From assembly GCF_003143855.1 (NCBI RefSeq), contig NZ_QFRK01000013.1, forward strand, positions 192,901 through 232,085: DNA of 39,185 bases, written 5' to 3'. Below the pieces are notes generated by a model, which saw nothing but the letters and a program-made list of their open reading frames with translations, searched no databases and was not told where the DNA came from. Of this stretch, positions 6,332 to 15,600 are shown piece after piece; the first letter of the stretch is position 1; every line of letters begins with the position of its first letter. Both the position numbers and the translations under genes were made by a program. This stretch comes from Streptomyces sp. NWU339. GTDB taxonomy: Bacteria; Actinomycetota; Actinomycetes; Streptomycetales; Streptomycetaceae.

Positions 6332-7915
6332 ATGATCCTTCAGGGAAAGCGGGTCACCCTGCCCTCGGCGCCCGTCGTCCACAAGCAGTTCGAGGCGAAC
6401 GCGCGGACCGCCCCCGACGCCGTCGCCGTCGTCTGGGCCAACCGGCAGGTGACGTACGCGGAGCTGGACGCGAAGGCGAATCGTTTCGCGCACTTCCTCG
6501 CCGCACGCGGACACGGCCGGGGCGCGAAGGTCGGCGTCTGTCTCGACTACTCGATCGACATGCTCGTCGCCATCCTCGGCACGCTGAAGGCGGGCGCGGC
6601 CTACGTGCCGTTCGACCCGGCCTACCCGGCGGCGCGACTGCAGCTGCTGCTGGGCCAGGTGCCCGATCTCGCCCTGATCGTGGCCTCACCGGCGACGGCC
6701 GGGATGGTCGAGTCGGCAGGCATCGAGGTCATCGATCTCGAGCAGCTGTCGGATCACCTGGCAGGCCTCCCGGCGACCGGTCCCGACGTCGACGTCACCG
6801 GGGACGACGTGTGCTACGCGGTCTTCACGTCCGGGTCGACCGGCACGCCGAAGCTGACCGCGGTGCGGCACGAGGGCTGGTTCAACCTGATGAACTGGCT
6901 CAAGCTCGAGTACGGCCTGCACAGCGGGTCGAACAACCTGGTCGTCAGTGCGTTCGGCTTCGACCTCTCCCAGCGCGCCCTGATGACGCCGCTGTTCTGC
7001 GGCGCCACCCAGTACCTGCTGGCGAGCCGGAACTTCGACGCCATGATGGCCTACCGCATCCTGACCGAGCACGAGATACGTGTGGTGCACTGCGCCTCGA
7101 GCACGCTGTACCTGCTGGTGGACTGGGAGACCGCACGCGGCGGTGACGCCCTCGCCCGGCTCGACTACGTGCTCTTCGGCGGGGAGGCACTGAAGGTCGA
7201 ACGGCTCACGGACTGGGCGCGGCGCGAGGGCAACACGTGCACCCTCCTGCACCAGTACGGCGTCGCCGAGTGCACGGATGTCGCGACCTCGTACGATCTC
7301 GCCGACTACCGGCCCGGCGAACACGACATCCCACCGGTCGGCAAGCCGGCCTACAACACCGAGATCCACCTCCTCGACGAGGACCTGCGCGGTGTCGCGC
7401 CGGGGGAGCAGGGCGAGATCTGCATCGCCGGGGCCAGCGTCGGCGCGGGCTACCTCAACGCGGGTCCTGAGAACCAGAAGTTCACGACGATCGAGATCGA
7501 CGGAGAGCCGCGCAGGGTCTACCGCACGGGTGACCGCGGCTGTGTGACCGAGGCCGGCGACCTCATCGTCCTCGGCAGGATCGACGCGCAGGTGAAGGTG
7601 CGCGGGATGCGCATCGACCCCACCGACATCGAGCGCGCGCTCGCCCGGCTGGGCGGGGTCCGGGAGGCCGCCGTGGTGGTCACGTACACCGACTCCGGCG
7701 AGGCCGAGCTGACCGCGTTCATCGTCCCGGTGGGGGACGATCTCGCCGCGGACGACGTGCGCACCGGTCTCCTGAAGACTCTGCCGCGGAACATGGTTCC
7801 GGCCAGGTTCCTGAACATCCCGCGGCTTCCGTTGAGCCCGCATGGAAAAGTCGACCGCGCGGCGCTGGTCGATGTGTTCCGGAAACAGTACGCCGGCAGC
7901 GGAACTGCGGCGTAG
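6332..7915 (+). CDS. Stand-alone NRPS adenylation enzyme
   Basis: A free A domain of 527 aa that would activate an amino acid with ATP and load it on a separate carrier protein. Core motifs are present: LKAGAAYVPFDP (A2), VFTSGSTGTPKLTAVRHEG (A3, with Leu where Gly usually follows PK), FGFDLSQR (A4), HQYGVAECTD (A5), YRTGD (A7), GRIDAQVKVRGMRID (A8) and SPHGKVDRAAL (A10, with the catalytic Lys). Reading the ten pocket positions by eye gives D-L-R-H-L-G-Q-D-V-K, which I do not recognise. ATG 6332 is chosen over an adjacent TTG because GGAG sits seven bases upstream. The carrier gene follows after 34 bp. In related piperazate depsipeptide clusters a free A/T pair is thought to supply a beta-hydroxylated residue such as 3-hydroxyleucine; that role here is inference. 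Confidence 0.9.
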   Translation: MILQGKRVTLPSAPVVHKQFEANARTAPDAVAVVWANRQVTYAELDAKANRFAHFLAARGHGRGAKVGVCLDYSIDMLVAILGTLKAGAAYVPFDPAYPAARLQLLLGQVPDLALIVASPATAGMVESAGIEVIDLEQLSDHLAGLPATGPDVDVTGDDVCYAVFTSGSTGTPKLTAVRHEGWFNLMNWLKLEYGLHSGSNNLVVSAFGFDLSQRALMTPLFCGATQYLLASRNFDAMMAYRILTEHEIRVVHCASSTLYLLVDWETARGGDALARLDYVLFGGEALKVERLTDWARREGNTCTLLHQYGVAECTDVATSYDLADYRPGEHDIPPVGKPAYNTEIHLLDEDLRGVAPGEQGEICIAGASVGAGYLNAGPENQKFTTIEIDGEPRRVYRTGDRGCVTEAGDLIVLGRIDAQVKVRGMRIDPTDIERALARLGGVREAAVVVTYTDSGEAELTAFIVPVGDDLAADDVRTGLLKTLPRNMVPARFLNIPRLPLSPHGKVDRAALVDVFRKQYAGSGTAA

Positions 7916-7949
7916 TCGACGGACTTTGCTGAAAACCGAGAGGACTGTG

Positions 7950-8180
7950 ATGATTTCCGACAGCGTGCGCGCCATTTGGTGCCGGGAACTCCAGCGTGAT
8001 GACATATCGATCGACGAGGATTTCTTCGCCCTGGGTGGCCAGTCTGTGATTATGGTCAGGATTCAGGGCGCCTTTATGGAGGAGCTGGGTGTCGAGGTGC
8101 CGATGGACCAGCTGTTCCTCAACCCGACGGTGGCGTCGATCTCCGCGTACATCGAATCCCTGGGTGCGGTGACCCAGTAG
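7950..8180 (+). CDS. Stand-alone peptidyl carrier protein (first of two)
   Basis: A 76-aa carrier protein. The phosphopantetheine site is the Ser in IDEDFFALGGQSVIMVRI, and PTVASISAYIESL forms the last helix. ATG 7950 follows a GAGAGGA ribosome site. It sits 34 bp behind the free A gene and is its obvious partner, carrying the aminoacyl thioester for tailoring. The gene is followed at once by a 50-bp inverted repeat that probably ends this operon. Confidence 0.93.
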   Translation: MISDSVRAIWCRELQRDDISIDEDFFALGGQSVIMVRIQGAFMEELGVEVPMDQLFLNPTVASISAYIESLGAVTQ

Positions 8181-8190
8181 TGTCGGGCGC

Positions 8191-8240
8191 GGTTGATGCC
8201 GTGTCGTGTCCCGCCGACGAGACACGACACGGCATCAACC
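8191..8240 (+). terminator. Perfect 20-bp hairpin ending the mbtH-PCP operon
   Basis: Arms at 8191-8210 and 8221-8240 are perfectly complementary over 20 bp, with a 10-nt loop, 11 bp after the carrier gene stop. The tail TGCGTTTCTCC is only moderately T-rich. On the DNA level its centre is also a copy of the cluster palindrome (see 8208-8223), so it may act as terminator, operator or both. The remaining gap to 8410 is unusually AT-rich for this genome and probably holds the promoter of the FAD-NRPS operon. Confidence 0.75.
8208..8223. promoter_or_regulatory. Candidate operator, copy 4 of the cluster palindrome
   Basis: GTCCCGCCGACGAGAC matches the shared pattern at 15 of 16 positions. It lies at the centre of the 50-bp inverted repeat, 187 bp before the FAD oxidoreductase start. 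Confidence 0.5.
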
Positions 8241-8410
8241 TGCGTTTCTCCCGCTGATGCTGTTTATTCCGCTAGTTCGAATCGGCTAGCATCGCGTTTG
8301 TGCTCGGCAGCGATTATTTGTCCGCTGCGTCGATAGCGCGCTCAATCGCACTGGCTTTTCCGACTGCAGCCGCGTTGTATCAAAAAACTACCTGGTAAGA
8401 GAGGCGCGCC

Positions 8411-9598
8411 ATGTACGACGTGATTGTCATAGGTGCCCGTTGTGCGGGTTCGCCGACGGCCATGCTGTTCGCGAAGCAGGGTTATCGCGTCCTGCTCCTG
8501 GAGAAAGCGCGCTTCCCGCAGGACACGCTGTCCTCGCACTACATCCACATGCAGGGTGTGGCGGTGCTCAACCGGTGGGGGCTGCTCGACAAGATCCGTG
8601 ACTCGGGCGCCCAGCCGATCACCCGCCAGATCTACGAGGGACCCGGTGTCCGCATCGAGGGCTTCTCCCTGCCGATCGACGGCCTGCGGACCACGTACGC
8701 GCCGAGGCGGTACGTGCTCGACCCGATCCTCGCGGACGGCGCCGTGGCGGCCGGCGTGGAGTTCCGGGAGGGGTGCGCGGTCAAGGATCTGGTGTTCGAG
8801 GATGGCCGGGTCGTCGGGGTGCGGTACACGACGCCCAGCGGCGCCGAGGCGACGGACCGGGCGCGCCTGGTCGTCGGCGCGGACGGCATGCGCTCGTTGG
8901 TGGCCCGCAAGGTCGGCGCGGAGAACGTCATCGAACATCCGCGGATGACCACCACCTACTACAGCTACTGGTCCGGGGTTCCCTCGAACTTCGAGCTGTA
9001 CGAGCAGCCGGGGCGCTGGATCGGTGTCCTGCCCACCAACGACGACCGCACGTTGCTCATGGCCTACTTCCCGCAGGACGAGTACAACCAGGTCCGCAAG
9101 AACGTGGAATCCGCCTACCTCGACGCGTTCCGCACGACGGCGCCCGAGCTGTACGAGCGGATGCAGTCGGGCAAGCGCGAGGAGCAGCTGTACGGCACGG
9201 GGCACCAGGAGAACTACTTCCGCAAGGCCTACGGACCCGGGTGGGTGCTGGTCGGTGACGCGGTGAACCACAAGGACTCCATCACCGCCCGCGGTATCAC
9301 CGAAGCCTTCGTCCAGGCCCAGACGCTCACCGACTACATCGGGGAGCGTCTGCACGACGAGGCCGCGCTCAATGCGGCGCTGAGGCGTTACGAGAACGAG
9401 CTGAGCAACGAGGCCCTCAACCACTACCAGGGCGCGCTCAACGTGGCCGAGCTCAAACCCGAGGGGCGGACGGAGATGCTGCAGAAACTGGTCGGCCACC
9501 AGGAGCACATCGACCGGTACTTCTCGACGCTGTCGGGGGCGTGCTCCATCGACGACTTCTACAACGACGAACTCTTGACCCTGCTCGACCAGAGCTGA
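8411..9598 (+). CDS. FAD-dependent oxidoreductase / monooxygenase (PHBH-like fold)
   Basis: A 395-aa flavoprotein. The dinucleotide site is MYDVIVIGARCAGSPTAMLF, a GxRxxG variant of GxGxxG seen in a large actinobacterial group related to geranylgeranyl reductases and aromatic hydroxylases. LVVGADGMRS is the DG motif, and GWVLVGDAVNHKDSITARG is the second FAD contact. It lacks the tryptophan motifs of flavin halogenases. ATG 8411 has a GAGAGG site. It is 40 bp upstream of the first NRPS gene and is probably co-transcribed with all three. In this family of depsipeptides N-hydroxylated and C-hydroxylated residues are frequent, so hydroxylation of an amino acid or carrier-bound residue is a reasonable guess; the substrate cannot be read from the sequence. 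Confidence 0.85.
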   Translation: MYDVIVIGARCAGSPTAMLFAKQGYRVLLLEKARFPQDTLSSHYIHMQGVAVLNRWGLLDKIRDSGAQPITRQIYEGPGVRIEGFSLPIDGLRTTYAPRRYVLDPILADGAVAAGVEFREGCAVKDLVFEDGRVVGVRYTTPSGAEATDRARLVVGADGMRSLVARKVGAENVIEHPRMTTTYYSYWSGVPSNFELYEQPGRWIGVLPTNDDRTLLMAYFPQDEYNQVRKNVESAYLDAFRTTAPELYERMQSGKREEQLYGTGHQENYFRKAYGPGWVLVGDAVNHKDSITARGITEAFVQAQTLTDYIGERLHDEAALNAALRRYENELSNEALNHYQGALNVAELKPEGRTEMLQKLVGHQEHIDRYFSTLSGACSIDDFYNDELLTLLDQS

Positions 9599-9638
9599 GT
9601 AACCCATCCGCCCCTGGTTTGCCGATATTGGAGACACA

Positions 9639-12600
9639 ATGATCCCGTTGTCGTTCGCGCAGCGTCGGCTGTGGTTCGTGGACCGGTTCGAAGGCCCCTC
9701 GCCGACCTACAACGGCGCTTTCGCCCTGCGGCTGACCGGCGAGCTGAACGTGGATGCGCTTCGGTCGGCGCTCCGCGATGTCGTCGACCGGCACGAGGTC
9801 CTCCGCACGGTGATCGTCGAGGACGGCGACGGCGTTCCGCACCAGCAAGTGCTGGCGTCCGGGGAGAAGCCGTTCGACCTGCCGGTCATCGAGGTCGCGG
9901 AGGAGAAGCGGGCGTCGGCGGTCGACGAGGTGGCCACCGAGACCTTCGACCTGGCCGCCGACGTGCCGATCCGCGCCAGGCTGGTGCGGTGCGGGCCTCG
10001 CGACCACACCCTCGTCGTCGTGGCGCACCACGTCGCCGTGGACGGGGAGTCCTTCGGGCCGCTGTTCCGCGATCTCACCACGGCCTACGCGGCCCGCACG
10101 AAGGGCGGGGCGCCGGCGTGGGAGCCGCTCCCGGTGCAGTACGCGGACTACACGTTGTGGCAGATGGACCTGCTGGGTGACGAGTCCGATCCGGGCAGCC
10201 TGGCAGCCAGACAACTGGATTACTGGCGTGGGGCCTTGGCCGATCTGCCGCAGCCGCTGGCCCTGCCGACGGACCGCCCGCGCCCGAGGGTGATGAGCCC
10301 CGAGGGCGACCGGATCCAGTTCTCGATCGACCCCGGCCTGCTCGAGGCCGTGGAGAAGCTGGCCGCAGAGCTGGACACCACGGTGTCGATGGTCATGCAC
10401 TCGGCGCTGGCGGTGCTCCTGCACCACCTCGGGTGCGGTGACGACGTGCCCATCGGCGCGCCGATCACGGACCGCACCGACGAGGAGCTGCGGGACCTCG
10501 TCGGGTTCTTCGTCAACACCTGGGTGCTGCGCGTCGACCTCTCCGGGAACCCGACCTTCCGCCGGCTGCTCCAGCGGGTGCGGGACCGGTCCCTCGCCGC
10601 GTACGACAACCAGGACATGCCGTTCGAGCGGTTGGTGGAGCTGCTCAACCCGCACCGCTCCACCGCCTACAACCCGTTCTTCCAGGTCATGCTCTCCTGG
10701 CAGCCGCCCGTGCCGCCTCTTGAACTCCCCGGCCTGGGCGTCCAGGTCGAACGGCTGGAGACCAGGACAGCCAAGTTCGACCTGTTCTTCGACCTGCTCC
10801 CGGACAGCTCGGGCGGGGCGCAATGCCGTCTGGAGTACGCCACCAGTCTGTTCGACCGGGACACGGCCGAGGCCATCGCGCAGCGGTTCGTCCGCGTACT
10901 GGGCCGGCTCGTCGCCGACCCGGAGCGCGCGATCGGCACCGTCGACGTGCTCGACGCGGCCGAGCGGGACCTGTGGCTCACCCGGTTCGACGCCAGTGCC
11001 GCAGCGGTGACCGAGCTGACGATCCCCCAGCTGTTCGAGAGCCAGGTGGCCAGGACGCCCGATGCCCCGGCGATCGTGTGCGACGCCCGGACGCTGACCT
11101 ACCGGGAGCTCGACGACCGGGCGAACAGCGTCGCGTGGGAGCTCGTCCGGCGCGGTGCCGGGCCGGAGGACCTGGTGGTCCTCGCGCTGCCGCGCACAGA
11201 GGACCTGGTGGTCGGTCTGCTCGGGATCCTCAAGTCCGGTGCCGGGTACGTGCCGATGGACCCGCAGTACCTCGGCGGGCGAGCGGAGACCGTGCTGTCC
11301 GAAGCACGCCCGCGTTTCGCCGTCACCGACACCGCGACGTGGCAAGAGCTGCCGCAGAACGACGTCTCGGCCGTCAACCTCGACCACCGCACGGAATGGG
11401 ACACGCCCGAGGGAGCGCCGGCCGACGCGGACCGGACCGCGCCGCTCAGTGCGGACAACCTGGCGTACGTGATGTACACCTCCGGCTCCACGGGCAAGCC
11501 GAAGGGCGCGACGATCACCCACCGGGGCGTCGTCAACGGGGTGCGGGAACTGGTGCGCGTCCTCGACGCACCGCCCGGGTGGCGGATGCTGGCCGGCACC
11601 TCGGTCAACTTCGACGTCTCGGTCTTCGAGCTGCTGACCACCCTGACCACCGGCGGCACGGCCGAGGTGGTGCCGAACGCGCTGGCGCTCGGCGAGCGGG
11701 ACAGCTGGGACGGTCACGTGATCAGCGGGGTCCCCTCGGTGCTCGGGGAACTGGTGGGCCACCTGGAGAAGGCGACCGACGTGCGCACGGTCGTCTTCGC
11801 GGGTGATGTGCTCCCGGGCCGACTGGTGCGGCAGGTGCGCGAGGCCCTGCCCGGCGTGCAGATCGTGAACTCCTACGGGCAGAGCGAGAGCTTCTACGCC
11901 ACCACGTTCTCCCTCGCGGCCTCCGAGGAGTGGGCGGACAGCGACGTCGCTCCCATCGGCACCCCGCTGGGGAACATGCGTGCCTACGTCCTCGGCCCGG
12001 GACTCGCCCCGGTGCCACAGGGCGTGATCGGTGAGCTGTACGTGGTCGGGGCCTGCCTGGGCCGCGGCTACCACGGCCGCCCGGGTCTGACCGCCGAGCG
12101 CTACGTGGCGAACCCGTTCGGCCCCGCCGGCGAGCGGATGTACCGCACGGGCGACCTGGCCCGCTGGAACGCGGACGGTCAGCTGGAGTGCGTCGGCCGC
12201 GGCGACGGCCAGGTGAAGGTGCGCGGCTTCCGCATCGAGACGGCCGAGGTCGAAGCGGCGATCACGCTGCACCCCGGGATCAGCGAGGCCGTGGTGATCG
12301 GCCGGGAGGTGCCCTCGGGCGGGAAACAGCTCGTCGCGTACGTGGTGCACACCGGCGAGGGGGCCGTCGGTGACGACGGCTTCGGCGGCATCGGCGATGT
12401 GGATGTGCAGTCCGGGGCTTCGGCCGCCGAGCTGCGCAAGTTCGTCGCGGCACGGCTGCCCGACTACATGGTGCCGTCGGCCTTCGTGGCCCTCGGCCGG
12501 CTGCCGCTCGGGCCGACCGGCAAGCTGGACCGCTCGGCGCTGCCCGAACCGGAGTTCCTGGGCGAGGCCTACCGGGAGCCGCGCACCGAGGCCGAGAAGA

Positions 12601-15600
12601 TCATCGCCGCGGCATACGCGGACGTGCTCGGTGTGGAGCGGGTCGGTATCGACGACGACTTCTTCGCGGTGGGCGGGGACAGCCTGCGTTCGATCCAGGT
12701 GGTGGCCCGGGCCCGGGCCCGGGGCCTGCAGCTGACCACGCGGGAGATCTTCGAGTGCCGCACGGCGGCCCGGCTGGCCGAGGTGGCCTCCAACCGCCGG
12801 GACCGGGTGCCCGTGCTCGCGGAGGACGAGGGCGGCGGCGTCGGCCCGATGCCGCTGCAGCCAGTGGCGCGACAGGTGTTCGAGCACGGCGGCGGAACCG
12901 ACCGGTTCGCCATGTCGATGGTGCTGGAACTGCCCGCGGGCATCGACGCGAGCGGGCTGGCCGCGACGCTGGACGCCCTGCTTGACCGGCACGACCTCCT
13001 GCGCGCGCAGCTGGTGCGCGGCGACGAGCTCTCCCTCGTCGTGCGTGAGCAGGGCACCGTGCGGGCGGCGGACCTGATCCGCCGGGTCGACTGCGACGGC
13101 CGGTGGGACGAGCAGGCCTCGCTTCAGGCGGCGAAGGCGGAGCTGGACGACGCGGTCGGACGGCTCGACCCGGAAGCCGGGACCATGGCGGACTTCGTCT
13201 GGTTCGCCGCGGACTCGGGTGAGGGCCGGCTGCTCGTGGTGCTGCACCACCTGGTGGTGGACGGTGTCTCCTGGCGGATCCTCATGTCGGACCTCGCAGA
13301 GGCATGGCAGCAGGTCCGGTCCGGCAAGGCACCCGAGCTGCCCGCGGTCGGCACGTCGGCCCGCCGCTGGGCCTCGGCGCTGGAGGACGAGGCGTTCGCC
13401 CCGGAGCGCGAAGCGGAACTGGCGTACTGGCAGGACACGCTCGAGTCGTCGAACCCCCCGCTGGGCACGCGGGCGTTCGACCCGGCGGTGGATGTGTGGT
13501 CCACGGTCGACACCGTACGGGTGGAGTTGCCCGCCGAGGTCACCGAGGCGGTGCTGACCAAGCTCCCCGCGGCGTTCAAGGGCACCGGGACCGACGTGCT
13601 GCTCGCCGCGCTCGCCCTGGCGGTGAACCGGTGGCGCGGTGCGGACGACTCGACCCTGGTCCGGTTGGAGGGACACGGCCGTGAGGAGGACGTCGTCCCC
13701 GGGGCCGACCTCTCCCGGACGATCGGCTGGTTCACCAGCATGTACCCGGCCCGGGTCGATGTGCGGGGCGTGGACCTGACCGACGTACTGGCAGGCGGCC
13801 CCGCGGCCGGCAAGGCGATCAAGCTGGTCAAGGAGCAGCTGCGCGGGGTCCCGGACAAGGGCCTGGGGTACGGACTCCTGCGCTGGCTGAACCCGGAGAC
13901 GGCCATCCAGCTCGCCGACTACCAGGTGCCGCAGATCGGGTTCAACTACCTCGGCCGGATCTCCGACACCGACGTGCCCGAGCATCTGCGCGCGGAGGGA
14001 TGGGGACCGGCGTCCTGGTCCGCCGAGCTGATCGCGGCGCCCGACCCGGACCTGCCCGCGCTGTCCGCCCTCGAGGTCAATTCGGTTGCCACGGACACCG
14101 CCGACGGCACCCGGCTGCAGGCGGCCTTCATGTTCCCCACCGGGGTGCTGTCCCGCGAGCGGACCTCCGAACTGGCCGAGCTGTGGGTCGAGGTGCTGCA
14201 CGGCATGGCCGCGCACGCCGCACACCCGGAGATCGGCGGGCTCACGCCCTCGGACGCGTCGCTGATCTCGGTGCGGCAGGACGAGATCGAGGCCTGGGAG
14301 GGGCGCTACGGCCGGCTGGTCGAGGTGTGGCCGCAGGCCCCGGGGCAGTCCGGCATCCAGTTCCAGGCCGCGCTCGCCGAAGGCTCCTTCGACGTCTACC
14401 ACATGCAGTTTGCGCTGCACCTGTCCGGGCACGTGGACCCGGCGCGCATGCGGGCGGCCGGGCAGGCGCTGCTCGACCGGTATCCGAACCTGCGCTCCGC
14501 GTTCCTCACCGCGGGCGACGGCGATCTGGTGCAGGTCGTGGCGGAACACGTCGACATACCGTGGCGGCACGTCGATCTGACCGGTCAGAGCGAAGCCGAG
14601 CAGGACGCGGCCCTTGACAAGGCCCTTGCCGACGACCGGGCCGACCAACTCGATCCCACCCGGCCGCCGCTGATCCGCCTGGCCCTGCTCACCTGCGGGC
14701 CGCAGCGGGCCAAACTCATCGTCACGGCACATCACACCCTGTTCGACGGTTGGTCGTCGCCCATGGTGATCACGGATCTGATCCGGCTGTACGCCGAGAG
14801 CCGTGATCTTCCTCCGGCCCGCAACTACGGTGACTACCTGGCCTGGCTGGCCACGCAGGACCAGGAGGCGTCGGAGGCCAGGTGGAAGGCCGAGCTCGAC
14901 GGATTCGACCAGCCGACCCTCGTGGCCCCGAACGCCGCCTTCCAGGGGACGGCGTCCGCCCTCGGGCGGGTCGAGGTACCGCTGTCGATCGACAGGGGAC
15001 GCGAACTCGCCCGGCGTGCCGCGGAACTCGGCGTCACGCTGAACACGCTCCTGCAGGGAGCGTGGGCGATCCTGCTCTCGCAGCTGACCGGGCAGCAGGA
15101 CGTGGTCTTCGGAGCCGCCGTCAACGGCCGCCCGGCAGACCTGCCCGGTTCCGACGAGATGGTCGGCCTGTTCATCAACACCCTGCCGACCAGGGTGTTC
15201 TGCCGGCCGGACCACAGCATGGGCGACGTCATCACCGACCTGCAGGACCGGCAGACCGCTCTGCTCGACCACCACCACTACGGACTGGCCGACATCCAGC
15301 GCAGCGTCGGACTGCCCGCCCTGTTCGACACGCTCATCGTGTTCGAGAACTACCCGATCGACCGCGAGGGCATCGTGGAGGCGAACGCCTCGGCGGGATT
15401 CACGATCGACGGCATCCGTCCGTTCGCGGGCTCGCACTACCCGCTCACCCTCAACTCCTCCGACCCCTACCTTCGGCTCTCCCTCGACTACCAGAACAAC
15501 CTCTACGACCGTGCCGCGGCCGAGGCGATCGCCGCCCGGCTCGTCCGGGTGCTGGACCAGCTTCTGGCCGATCCGGGAACGCGCCTCCGCGACATCGACG

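Noticed and set aside
8411..9598. Reading the FAD enzyme as a flavin halogenase (chloropiperazate would fit some relatives)
   Set aside because: No WxWxIP-type motif or halogenase GxGxxG context was seen. The GARCAGSPTA start and GDAVNHKDSITARG block point to the hydroxylase/reductase-like group.
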